Source: Salinibacter sp. 10B
GTDB taxonomy: Bacteria; Bacteroidota; Rhodothermia; Rhodothermales; Salinibacteraceae
NCBI RefSeq assembly: GCF_002954405.1
Contig: NZ_MQWC01000004.1
Span: 1,262,301 to 1,326,300, forward strand
DNA: 64,000 nt
Direction of reading: 5' to 3'
Shown: piece by piece, positions 47,348-54,958 of the stretch
Numbering within the stretch: position 1 is the stretch's first letter
How the letters are laid out: the number at the start of each line of letters is the position of its first letter
Program-made: the position numbers and the translations under genes
Notes under the pieces: model-generated
Seen by the model: only the letters and a program-made list of their open reading frames with translations
Database searches by the model: none
Told to the model about the DNA's origin: nothing

Positions 47348-47397
47348 TGCGTATTTCGTAAACGTAGACATTGTAGATACATAACACGGAATACGCA
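47348..47397. repeat. imperfect inverted repeat in the osmC leader
   Basis: TGCGTATTTCGT (47348-47359) pairs with ACGGAATACGCA (47386-47397) with one mismatch or wobble, around a 26-nt AT-rich centre. It is preceded by an overlapping CGTATTGCGTATTTCGTA direct-repeat pattern. It lies 118 bp upstream of the OsmC start and may be regulatory or a remnant of a dispersed repeat. Confidence 0.45.
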
Positions 47398-47514
47398 CTT
47401 CAAATTTGTCCTTCCTACGAAAGCCGCACAGAGGGGGAACGCGCCTCCGGGGCTCCGCTACGAATCGACGACGCATCCACGCACTCTTTCCACAAACGCA
47501 ACGACGACAACTCT

Positions 47515-47943
47515 ATGCCTACACGCTCCGCAGACGCAACATGGGAGGGCAACCTACCCGACGGCAACGGCACCATGCGAATGGATAGCGGCTCCTACGA
47601 GGGCCCCTTCTCGTACCGCTCCCGCTTTGAAGAAGGCGACGGAACGAACCCCGAGGAGCTGATCGCGGCAGCACACGCCGGATGCTTCTCAATGGCCTTC
47701 TCCAACGTGCTGGACGAAGAAGGCTTTTCGCCAGAGTCGGTCGACACTACTGCCGACGTTACGCTCCGCATGCTGGAGGATGGGCCGGCCATCACCAAGA
47801 TTCACCTCACGGCCACGGCTCACGTGCCTGACATCGACAATGACACCTTTCAGGAGCTGGCCGAGGCGGCCAAGGACGGCTGCCCGGTGTCGAAAGCGCT
47901 GGCCGGCTCGGAAATCACGCTGGATGCGACGCTGGAAACCTAA
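47515..47943 (+). CDS. OsmC family peroxiredoxin
   Basis: This 142-residue protein reduces organic hydroperoxides with paired cysteines: Cys57 in [12 protein letters not shown] and Cys123 in [10 protein letters not shown], the standard OsmC/Ohr arrangement. The N-terminus ([14 protein letters not shown]) and [10 protein letters not shown] match OsmC rather than Ohr. The start is ATG 47515. A strong terminator follows 25 nt after the stop. It is monocistronic, with the inverted repeat at 47348-47397 in its leader. Confidence 0.93.
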   Translation: MPTRSADATWEGNLPDGNGTMRMDSGSYEGPFSYRSRFEEGDGTNPEELIAAAHAGCFSMAFSNVLDEEGFSPESVDTTADVTLRMLEDGPAITKIHLTATAHVPDIDNDTFQELAEAAKDGCPVSKALAGSEITLDATLET

Positions 47944-47968
47944 GCGCTTCCCCTTTTTCGACTCTGTT

Positions 47969-48005
47969 CCGCCCCGGTCCGCCTAACGGACAGGGGCGGT
48001 TTTTT
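47969..48005 (+). terminator. intrinsic terminator after osmC
   Basis: The stem CCGCCCC/GGGGCGG continues into GTCCG/CGGAC around a one-base bulge on each side and a CCTAA loop, followed by six T residues. It is a textbook Rho-independent terminator. Confidence 0.9.
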
Positions 48006-48335
48006 ATTGCACGGGGGCACAACGTAGACAATCCGATGCCAGCCAGCGAGGATCGTTGATCTTAAAAGGAACCGGCCCTCGCGAGACACACCTCGTGACT
48101 TTTTCGTTCTGAACCTTCCGGAGAAACATGCACAGATCACGTGGGCATTTGATATTATCTCACGTCTAAATGCAGTCTTCAGACACGGAGAGCCCCCTTC
48201 CTGACCAAGGGAAATGTTGCGTTCCTACGCTGCATGAAGCAGCTTCCGTAGCCTCGCTGACGTCGAGGCACTACAGATCATTTCATGCCCCGGAATTGGG
48301 CCCCGGATCTGTACCACGACAACGATACGCTAGAG

Positions 48336-48352
48336 ACATGTTTAAAATATGT
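48336..48352. promoter_or_regulatory. candidate SOS (LexA) operator upstream of umuD
   Basis: ACATGTTTAAAATATGT is a near-palindrome of form ACATnTTTnAAAnATGT, 57 bp before the umuD start and overlapping a TAAAAT box. UmuDC operons are normally LexA-controlled, but the LexA box of this lineage is not known to me, so this is a guess from symmetry and position. Confidence 0.35.
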
Positions 48353-48409
48353 GTTCCATCTCTTATTATGGGAATCGTGCCGTTCTGACTCCCACCACCA
48401 CCGCTTGCC

Positions 48410-48844
48410 ATGCCGCTCGTTGCCACCCCGATCGCCCAGGCCCGAACGGACACCTCGATTCGCCGTCCCCTGTTCTTGTCTCGGGTGGAGGCCGGCTTTC
48501 CCAGTCCAGCGGACGATTACGTCGAAACGGACCTCGACCTGAACAACCTTCTCATCAAACGAGAATCCTCTACGTTCTTCGTCCGGGCCTCCGGAGGCTC
48601 AATGACTGAAGCCGGCATCCACAACGGCGACGTTATGATCGTGGACCGTGCCCTCGAACCAGAAGACGGTTCCGTGGTCGTCGCGGCCCTCGACGGCGAC
48701 CTGACAGTCAAACGCTACCGGGTCTTCAGCGGCCAACCCTACCTCGTGCCCGAATCCGACGAGCACGACTCCATTCCTGTGAAGGCCGGTCAGGAGCTCG
48801 TCGTATGGGGAGTGGTAAAGCACGTGATTCACGAAGTGTCGTGA
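48410..48844 (+). CDS. umuD: translesion polymerase accessory protein UmuD
   Basis: This 144-residue S24 peptidase-fold protein self-cleaves on RecA filaments to form UmuD', the partner of UmuC in error-prone DNA polymerase V. The cleavage bond is predicted at Ala28-Gly29 in VEAGFPSPADDYVE, nearly the E. coli site. The catalytic dyad is Ser64 (GGSMTEAGI) and Lys101 (LTVKRYR). The start is ATG 48410. It lies 50 bp upstream of umuC on the same strand. It lacks the LexA DNA-binding domain, so it is not LexA. Confidence 0.95.
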   Translation: MPLVATPIAQARTDTSIRRPLFLSRVEAGFPSPADDYVETDLDLNNLLIKRESSTFFVRASGGSMTEAGIHNGDVMIVDRALEPEDGSVVVAALDGDLTVKRYRVFSGQPYLVPESDEHDSIPVKAGQELVVWGVVKHVIHEVS

Positions 48845-48894
48845 GCGCCCTGACTCCCCGTTCGTTCTGGCGGCGCTTTCTCCCTCTCCGTCCG

Positions 48895-50175
48895 ATGGAC
48901 ACGGTCTTTGCCCTGATCGACTGCGAAAATTTTTACGTCTCCTGCGAGCGCGTTTTTGACCCATCGCTCCGAACGGTCCCGCTGGCAATCCTCTCCAACA
49001 ATGATGGGTGCATCATTGCGAGGAGTGAGAAGATCAAGGCGGCCGGAATCCCCATGGGAGCGCCGTATTTCAAATGGGAAGAAACGCTTGACAAGATCGG
49101 AGCGCGTGTACGATCGAGCAACTACGCGCTTTACGGCGACATGTCGACCCGCGTGGCGTCGATTCTCGAACAGGATGCCCTGGCCGTCGAACGCTACTCA
49201 ATCGACGAGTGCTTTCTCACCCTTCCAGCCCTTTCCCGACAAAATCTGTGGCGTGTGGGCGACAACATTCGCCGCAAAGTCCTGCGGTGGGTGGGCCTTC
49301 CCATTCGTGTGGGCATCGGTCCCACGAAAACGCTAGCCAAGGTGTCGGACGAAAACGCCAAGGCGCGAAAGAAAGCGGGGATGGGACGTGGCGTGTACGT
49401 GTGCCCGGACGAGCCGACGCGGGACGACTTCCTCCAGTGCGTGCCGGTGGAAGACGTGTGGGGGATCGGTCCCGCGTACGAAGAGTCGCTCACCGAAAAA
49501 GGGGTTTCCACGGCCGCCGAATTTCGTGCCCTCCCCGACCCATGGATTCGGACGGAAATGACCGTCGTCGGTCTCCGCATCGCCCGAGAGTTGCGGGGAC
49601 ATTCCTGCCTCGAGCTGGAGCTCGTCCGCCCCGACCGAAAGACCCTCGTGCGCTCCCGATCATTTGGGCAGACAGTGGAAACGAAAGACCACCTCCGACA
49701 GGCCCTCGCCAAGCATGCCCAACGGGCCGCCGAGAAACTTCGAGAGGAGGATCTCGTCGCGCGAGGCATCGAGGTGTTCATTACGACCAAACGCTTCGGG
49801 GCTCCCCCACACTACTCGAATCAGGTGGCCGCTCGCCTTGGCGGACACACCGCTCGGGGAACGCCCTTCGTTCGAGCGACGCGGCACCTCTTGGATCCGA
49901 TTTATCGGTCGGGATACGGATACAAGAAAGCGGGCGTGCAACTCTACGACATCCGCCCCTCCCGTCCCCACCAGACAAGTCTGTTCGGGCGTCCGCGGGA
50001 AGAGGACGAGGATCTGATGAACGCGGTGGATCAGCTCAATACCGCGTACGGCAGAAATACCATTCATCTGGCCGCCACGGGCGTGGCTGAATCCCAGGAA
50101 TGGGAAATGAAGCGACAGAATCGGTCCCCCCGATACACGACACGCTGGGACGAGCTCCCAACGGCGACGATCTGA
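48895..50175 (+). CDS. umuC: Y-family DNA polymerase V catalytic subunit UmuC
   Basis: This 426-residue error-prone polymerase bypasses DNA lesions. The N-terminus MDTVFALIDCENFYVSCERVF carries the first catalytic Asp; SIDECFLTL has the second acidic pair. The loop LSNNDGCIIARS is UmuC-specific. The little-finger domain follows, then a UmuC-type C-terminal region with QTSLFGRPRE, which resembles a beta-clamp binding peptide (QxxLF). The start is ATG 48895 (a longer in-frame start at 48805 would overlap umuD). It is in an operon with umuD and convergent with the quinone oxidoreductase gene. Confidence 0.95.
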   Translation: MDTVFALIDCENFYVSCERVFDPSLRTVPLAILSNNDGCIIARSEKIKAAGIPMGAPYFKWEETLDKIGARVRSSNYALYGDMSTRVASILEQDALAVERYSIDECFLTLPALSRQNLWRVGDNIRRKVLRWVGLPIRVGIGPTKTLAKVSDENAKARKKAGMGRGVYVCPDEPTRDDFLQCVPVEDVWGIGPAYEESLTEKGVSTAAEFRALPDPWIRTEMTVVGLRIARELRGHSCLELELVRPDRKTLVRSRSFGQTVETKDHLRQALAKHAQRAAEKLREEDLVARGIEVFITTKRFGAPPHYSNQVAARLGGHTARGTPFVRATRHLLDPIYRSGYGYKKAGVQLYDIRPSRPHQTSLFGRPREEDEDLMNAVDQLNTAYGRNTIHLAATGVAESQEWEMKRQNRSPRYTTRWDELPTATI

Positions 50176-50205
50176 GTCTCCGCCTACCCACACCGCGAAA
50201 CCGCC

Positions 50206-51186
50206 TCACGACACCACCGTCATCACGATCTTTCCGGCGTTCTCGTTGTTCTCCATACGCCGGTGCGCATCGGCGACCTCCGTCCAGTCGTAGACCGAGT
50301 CGATGACCGGCTGGAGGTCGCCGTCGATGAAGTGGGGGAGCACGTCCGACGCAAACTCCTGCGTGAGCTGGACCTTGTAGGCGAGACTGCGGGAGCGAAG
50401 CGTGGTGGCGAACAGCTGCGCTCGCTTTGCCATGAGGGCGCGGAGGTTCACCTGCTCGACCGTACTTCCTCCCAGTGTGGCGAGTTGGATGATGCGGCCA
50501 TCGAGCGCAAGGGACGAAACGTTCTGGTGGAAGTACGGCGCCCCAATAAAGTCGAGGATGATATCAGCGCCATCCTCCGTGATTTCATCGATTCGCTCCG
50601 CAAAGTCTTCCGACTCATAGTCGATCGCCACTTCCGCCCCCAAATCACGACACACCTCATGCTTTGGTGCTGAGGCCGTGACGTACGGATGGGCCTCAGC
50701 CAGACGCGCGAGCTGAATGGCGGCAGTGCCTACTCCACTGGCCCCCGCGTGAATGAGCACGTCGTGATCGGATTGTACGCCACCAAGCCAGTGAAGGGCC
50801 TGGTACGCCGTCAGGAATACCTCGGGAATCGCGGTCGCCTCCTGCATCGACAGTCCCGGGGGAACCGCCATGAGCCGATCCTTGTGAACGACGGCATACT
50901 CGGCATACCCGCCCCCATCGAGCAGCGCAAAGACGCGGTCATTCTCATTCCAGTCTACCACCCGATCCCCGGCCTCGGCCACCGTCCCGGCCATTTCGAG
51001 GCCAAGAATCTCGGACGCCCCCTCCGGCGGCGGATAGTGTCCCCGACGCTGGAACGTATCGGCCCGGTTCAGGGCAGTGGCGTGTACCTTCACGAGCACC
51101 TCCTCCGATCCGGGCTCGGGCGTCGGGACCTCCCCAATGGTCATGTGCTCGGGATCGCCGTCCTCAGTGACAGTGACAGCACGCAT
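50206..51186 (-). CDS. NAD(P)H:quinone oxidoreductase (zinc-free MDR, PIG3-like)
   Basis: This is 326 residues from ATG 51186. It is a medium-chain dehydrogenase/reductase of the quinone oxidoreductase type: MRAVTVTEDGDPEHMTIGEVP, NRADTFQRRGHYPPPEGASEILGLEMAG (split over residues about 45-72) and the cofactor motif HAGASGVGTAAIQLA. The cysteine ligands of zinc alcohol dehydrogenases are absent. The NRAD...Q.G.YPPP signature is that of the PIG3/TP53I3 group. It lies 52 bp downstream of cinA on the same strand, so the two are probably co-transcribed. Confidence 0.92.
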   Translation of the reverse strand: MRAVTVTEDGDPEHMTIGEVPTPEPGSEEVLVKVHATALNRADTFQRRGHYPPPEGASEILGLEMAGTVAEAGDRVVDWNENDRVFALLDGGGYAEYAVVHKDRLMAVPPGLSMQEATAIPEVFLTAYQALHWLGGVQSDHDVLIHAGASGVGTAAIQLARLAEAHPYVTASAPKHEVCRDLGAEVAIDYESEDFAERIDEITEDGADIILDFIGAPYFHQNVSSLALDGRIIQLATLGGSTVEQVNLRALMAKRAQLFATTLRSRSLAYKVQLTQEFASDVLPHFIDGDLQPVIDSVYDWTEVADAHRRMENNENAGKIVMTVVS

Positions 51187-51238
51187 AGCAAAGAGTACAA
51201 GGTCGGTACCGAAGAGCAGTGTGTCGTAGACAGAGACA

Positions 51239-52522
51239 TTAACGCGGCATCCAGTCCTCTCCTTCCTCAGACCGCGACGCCAACTCTCGCCGCGCCAGGT
51301 CGAGCGCCGCCGTGGCGAAAAGCTGCTTATTGAGCGTCCGATCCTCCACGAAGTGCCGCTTGATGGCCCGCGTCCGATGCGCGTCGGCATAGCCGAGCCA
51401 GACAGTGCCCACCGGCTTCTCGTCGGTGCCCCCCGTGGGTCCGGCAATGCCCGTCGTCGCAATGCCAATGTCGACGCCGAGCACCTGCCGTACCCCTTCT
51501 GCCATCTGGACGGCCACCGGCTCGCTTACGGCCCCAAACTCGTCAAGCGTCTCGGCCTCCACCCCCAGGATGTCCCGCTTCACACGATTGGCGTAGGACA
51601 CGACGCTGCCGTCGTAGTAATCGGAGGAGCCGCTCACCCCCGTGAGGCGATGCCCGATGAGCCCACCCGTCGCACTTTCCGCCGAGCCGATGGTCGTTCC
51701 AGTGGCTCGAAGCCGATCGCCCAGCACCTCCTCCAGCATCACGTCGCCGGTGCCGATGACGTGCTCGCCCGCCCGCTCGCGGATGCTGGCCTCAAGTTGG
51801 TCGAGTTGATTCTCCGCGCCGTCGGGCTTTTCGTTCAGGGTTGTAAGGCGGAGACGCACCCCGTCTGTAGACGGCAGATAGGCCAGGCGAAGATCGTCTG
51901 GAAGGGTGTCGACAAGATCGCCGAGGCGCTCTTGCAACGACGACTCGCCGATGCCGGACGTCACGAGCGTCCGATGATGGACTCCTCGCACGTCGTCGCG
52001 GGCCTCCAACCGCGGCTGCACCGCTTCTGAGAAAATTCCTTTCATCTCTTCCGGGATGCCGGGCAGAATGACCACGAGACGGGACTGCCCCTCCACCGTT
52101 GCCTCGTGCCAGAGCCCCACGGCCGCTCCCACCGGATTCTCCAGCGTCTCGAATCCTTGCGGAACCTGTGCGAGCGTGGGCCCTGACGCGGGCATTTGCC
52201 GGCCCCGCCGCTCGTAGTAGCGCCGAATGCGATCGAGGATTGCCTCGTCGGTCTGGAGGGGCGCCTCAAAATAGTCGGCCACCACGTCGCGCGTCACGTC
52301 GTCGTGAGTAGGACCGAGGCCGCCCGTAATCACGATCAGATCGGCTCGTCGGGCCGACCGGTCCAGCTCCTCACGCATTCGGTCTGGATCATCTCCCACC
52401 GTAACCGTCCGCTCTACCTCCAAGCCCAGCCGACTGAGTCGCTCTCCCAGCCAAGCCGCGTTCGTATTCGTCGTCTGCCCAATAAGCAGTTCATCGCCGA
52501 TGGTGAGGAGATGGGCGTTCAT
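51239..52522 (-). CDS. cinA: CinA family protein (ADP-ribose pyrophosphatase / NMN deamidase)
   Basis: This is 427 residues from ATG 52522. The N-terminal MoCF-like domain begins MNAHLLTIGDELLIGQ and contains VITGGLGPTHDDVTRD. The C-terminal PncC-type domain contains SAESATGGLIGHRLT, SDYYDGSVVSYAN and GIAGPTGGTDEKPVGTV, the conserved NMN deamidase blocks. Full-length CinA proteins recycle NAD by-products (ADP-ribose, NMN) and are linked by name to competence. The frame extends upstream without homology and overlaps the mobile element, so the ATG at 52522 is preferred. Confidence 0.95.
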   Translation of the reverse strand: MNAHLLTIGDELLIGQTTNTNAAWLGERLSRLGLEVERTVTVGDDPDRMREELDRSARRADLIVITGGLGPTHDDVTRDVVADYFEAPLQTDEAILDRIRRYYERRGRQMPASGPTLAQVPQGFETLENPVGAAVGLWHEATVEGQSRLVVILPGIPEEMKGIFSEAVQPRLEARDDVRGVHHRTLVTSGIGESSLQERLGDLVDTLPDDLRLAYLPSTDGVRLRLTTLNEKPDGAENQLDQLEASIRERAGEHVIGTGDVMLEEVLGDRLRATGTTIGSAESATGGLIGHRLTGVSGSSDYYDGSVVSYANRVKRDILGVEAETLDEFGAVSEPVAVQMAEGVRQVLGVDIGIATTGIAGPTGGTDEKPVGTVWLGYADAHRTRAIKRHFVEDRTLNKQLFATAALDLARRELASRSEEGEDWMPR

Positions 52523-52756
52523 ACGGGGTCGGACGTTGATTGAAATTGTAAAAGCGCTTTCGGTCAGGGAATGCCAGAGGCGATGTTTCTCTTCGCGACC
52601 GCTCGTGCTCCCCCTGCTCCTTCGACCTAAGTGGTCTTTTCGATAAGTAAAGATGATTTTCCGAGCGAATGAATGAGACGATTCTCGCAACAGACGGCCA
52701 AAAACTGCCTCTGAAGGCCACCTGCGAAAACCATACTTACATCGCGAGAAGGCCAC

Positions 52757-52893
52757 TAAGAGTCCCTATCAAAACCGGGCACGTCCTCCTGACCATCGTG
52801 GAAGGAGCTCCCTAAACGTGGCTGCCCGCACCAAGAAGCTTCTTCGACAGGCTCAGAAGGACCTGCTAATCGTTGTTTTGATAGGGACTCTAA
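52757..52893. mobile_element. 131-bp MITE with TAA target-site duplication
   Basis: Perfect 16-bp terminal inverted repeats, GAGTCCCTATCAAAAC at 52760-52775 and its reverse complement at 52875-52890, enclose 99 bp with no gene. TAA flanks both ends (52757-52759, 52891-52893), a 3-bp duplication. GAG ends with a TNA target are the hallmark of the IS1031 group of the IS5 family, so a full-length IS of that group probably mobilises it. Confidence 0.85.
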
Positions 52894-53044
52894 GAATACG
52901 TCTGTGAAGTTAGCGACACTTTAGATTTTGCCCCCTTCGGCGCTCTAGAGATCTAGATGTTCAGCATTTGGGGTGTCCAAGCTTAACTCCGGTAATCTAG
53001 GTTGCCAAGCCTATCTAATGATCGTCCCCCAAACGGCTGGATGG

Positions 53045-53065
53045 GCTCCAAATCAAGTTTGGAGC
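53045..53065 (+). repeat. dispersed hairpin repeat, copy B
   Basis: GCTCCAAA-TCAAG-TTTGGAGC is an 8-bp perfect stem with a TCAAG loop, followed by GACGGTG. It matches the copy at 7977-7997, except that the innermost stem pair is A-T here and G-C there. Preceding text (CGGCTGGATGGG) matches the reverse of 7933-7945. Confidence 0.7.
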
Positions 53066-53136
53066 GACGGTGTTGACAAGGATTTAGGATGCCGACATCT
53101 TCATAGACAGACTCTAAACCTTCCGGGTACCGCCCC

Positions 53137-53844
53137 TCAGTTCGGCTGCGCGCCCCCGTGCTCAACCGACCAAGCGATCGGATCGGCCCGCCATGCCTTG
53201 AGGGCCCGAAGCTCAGCGTCGGACAGCCGCTCCTCCTCGTGGGCCACCTCAATCAGCGTCGGGAAATCCGAGAGCACGAAGCGCTCTACTCCGGCCTCTC
53301 GGAAGGCCGCCTCCGCCGTGTCGAGCTGATAGCTAAAGATGGCGAGGACCGTCGGCACGATCGCACCCACATTGCGCAGGGCTTCCACTGCGTCGAGCGC
53401 TGAGCCACCGGTCGAGATCAGGTCTTCCACGAGTACGACCGTGTCCCCCGCTTCCACGACGCCCTCGATCCGGGCCCCGGTGCCATGCCCCTTTGCCGAA
53501 TCCCGCACGTACGCCATCGGCGCGTCCACGGCATCGGCCAACCAGGCGGCGTGAGGAATGCCCGCGGTAGCCGTGCCGGCGATGGTAGCCGGCAGCACCG
53601 ACCGCTCCCGCAGGTGAGCCGCAAAGCCGTCCCGAATGGATCGCCGGATACGGGGATACGACAGGGTCAGACGGTTGTCGCAGTAGATCGGAGCAACGAG
53701 CCCTGAAGACCAGGTAAACGGATCGGTGGGTCGTAGCTTCACGGCCTCAACGTCGAGAAGCGACCGGGCAATGGAACGGGCATGGTCGGATTCGGTCGGG
53801 TCGGCAACAGGAGCGTCCTGTTGCGAATGAGAGGCGTCCGTCAT
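53137..53844 (-). CDS. pyrE: orotate phosphoribosyltransferase
   Basis: This 235-residue enzyme joins orotate and PRPP to form OMP in pyrimidine synthesis. The PRPP-binding motif is VVLVEDLISTGGSALDAV, the catalytic loop region is YVRDSAKGHGTGARIEG, and the N-terminal segment FTWSSGLVAPIYCDNRLTLSYP matches PyrE substrate binding. The start is ATG 53844 (an 11-residue hydrophobic extension is possible but unlikely). It is 41 bp downstream of pgsA on the same strand. The C-terminal tail is slightly longer than in E. coli (213 residues). Confidence 0.94.
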   Translation of the reverse strand: MTDASHSQQDAPVADPTESDHARSIARSLLDVEAVKLRPTDPFTWSSGLVAPIYCDNRLTLSYPRIRRSIRDGFAAHLRERSVLPATIAGTATAGIPHAAWLADAVDAPMAYVRDSAKGHGTGARIEGVVEAGDTVVLVEDLISTGGSALDAVEALRNVGAIVPTVLAIFSYQLDTAEAAFREAGVERFVLSDFPTLIEVAHEEERLSDAELRALKAWRADPIAWSVEHGGAQPN

Positions 53845-53885
53845 CGCGTCGGCTGCAAGCAAGAAAAACAAGTGCAAAAAATCGA

Positions 53886-54491
53886 TTACTCCGTTTCGAC
53901 GTGCTCCTCAGTCGGCGCCACGAAGTAGAGCATTCCGGTCGCCAGGGTTACGCCCACGACAATTGCGAGGGCGACGCCCGGCAGGGCACTGTCCTGCAGT
54001 ACCCAGAGGGCCCAGTCTCGGACGGGAGGGGCAAGGTGCGTGGCGGTGCGGAGCACGAGCACGCCAAACAAAAACGCCAGTTGGAGCATCGTCTTGGCCT
54101 TCGCCGCCCGGTGGGTCTGAAGCGTCGTGCCTCCAGCTTCCACCCAGGACCGAAGGGCCGTCACCGCCCCATCTCGAACCGCAATGAGCACCACGGCCCA
54201 CCAGGGAACGATCGTCGGCTCTTGCAGGGCCAGCATCGCAAAGGTGCCAAGGACAAGAATCTTATCGGCAAGCGGATCGAGATACTGCCCCAGGCGCGAA
54301 CGCACCTGAAAGCGTCGGGCCAGTACGCCGTCATAGTAGTCCGACAGGGACGCCAAGACAAACAGCGCCAGGGCACTGGCCTGCCCCGCCTGGCTCGGCA
54401 CCGTCAGGAGCAAGAGAAGAAGCGGAGTGACCAGGATGCGAGCAACAGTGAGAACGTTCGGTATGTAGCGGAAGCCGGCTGAGGTATACAT
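53886..54491 (-). CDS. pgsA: CDP-diacylglycerol-glycerol-3-phosphate 3-phosphatidyltransferase
   Basis: This 201-residue membrane enzyme makes phosphatidylglycerophosphate, the precursor of phosphatidylglycerol and cardiolipin. The CDP-alcohol phosphotransferase signature DGxxARxxxxxxxxGxxxDxxxD is complete in the stretch starting DYYDGVLARRFQVRS and ending YLDPLADK. Several hydrophobic helices are present (FRYIPNVLTVARILVTPLL at the N-terminus). The start is ATG 54491. The acidic C-terminus TEEHVETE is typical of the organism. It heads the pgsA-pyrE pair, divergent from dnaK. Confidence 0.93.
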   Translation of the reverse strand: MYTSAGFRYIPNVLTVARILVTPLLLLLLTVPSQAGQASALALFVLASLSDYYDGVLARRFQVRSRLGQYLDPLADKILVLGTFAMLALQEPTIVPWWAVVLIAVRDGAVTALRSWVEAGGTTLQTHRAAKAKTMLQLAFLFGVLVLRTATHLAPPVRDWALWVLQDSALPGVALAIVVGVTLATGMLYFVAPTEEHVETE

Positions 54492-54958
54492 ACACCGGAG
54501 AATACGGAAGCAGCGACCCAGTTCACGGAGGACTGTTGATGTTATGACGTTGTTTTTCACGGATTGCGCGCCGCTCAGTTGCACGTCAGAGGCAGGAACC
54601 GGGGCGATCGTCTGTTAAAATTCGAGTTGAGCGGTGAGGTTTTCGAGCAACAGGGTCAGTGTGTGCTCACGCGAGCGGAAAGCCCCAACGCGCGCTCCAC
54701 CCGCACGGACCGCTTCCCGAACTCCTGCAAAGTTTTCAGAGACAAAGGTGGCAGTTCGTCACTCCCAGGACCGCGGCTTGCTTTACTCGTCTCCGCTGTA
54801 CAGATACCTCTGCCATTGTGACGGACTATCCGCCTCCGACACGGCCCGGCACTGTTCTTGAGACGTTGGGACATGGCGACGTGGGAGCGACGAGACTTCT
54901 GACTCCAAAACGCCTTCGACACTCGACGAATTTTCTGAATTAGAGCACACTCGAACTT
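54492..54958. other. 467-bp divergent pgsA/dnaK intergenic region
   Basis: No gene, CIRCE element or recognisable sigma-32 promoter is visible before dnaK. The motif GTTAAAATTCG (about 54613) also occurs near 12218 and could be a -10-type box. Nothing else is seen. Confidence 0.45.

Larger units (their letters stand above)
47944..48409. other. 466-bp intergenic region before umuDC
   Basis: It contains the osmC terminator and a candidate SOS operator (48336-48352); otherwise nothing is seen. A 72-codon frame at 48170-48388 has no signal, domain or coding bias and was not accepted as a gene. Confidence 0.5.
52523..53136. other. 614-bp intergenic region with mobile and hairpin repeats
   Basis: No gene is supported between cinA and pyrE. 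The region holds a 131-bp MITE (52760-52890) and a dispersed hairpin repeat (53045-53065), plus AT-rich spacer around 52900-53030. It looks like an insertion hot spot. Confidence 0.65.

Noticed and set aside
48170-48388. 72-codon frame before umuD
   Set aside because: No recognisable features; it would cover the candidate operator and promoter region of umuDC.
54930-54958. Possible CIRCE-like element before dnaK
   Set aside because: Only a partial resemblance (TTAGAGCAC, ACTCGAACTT) without the required inverted repeat.
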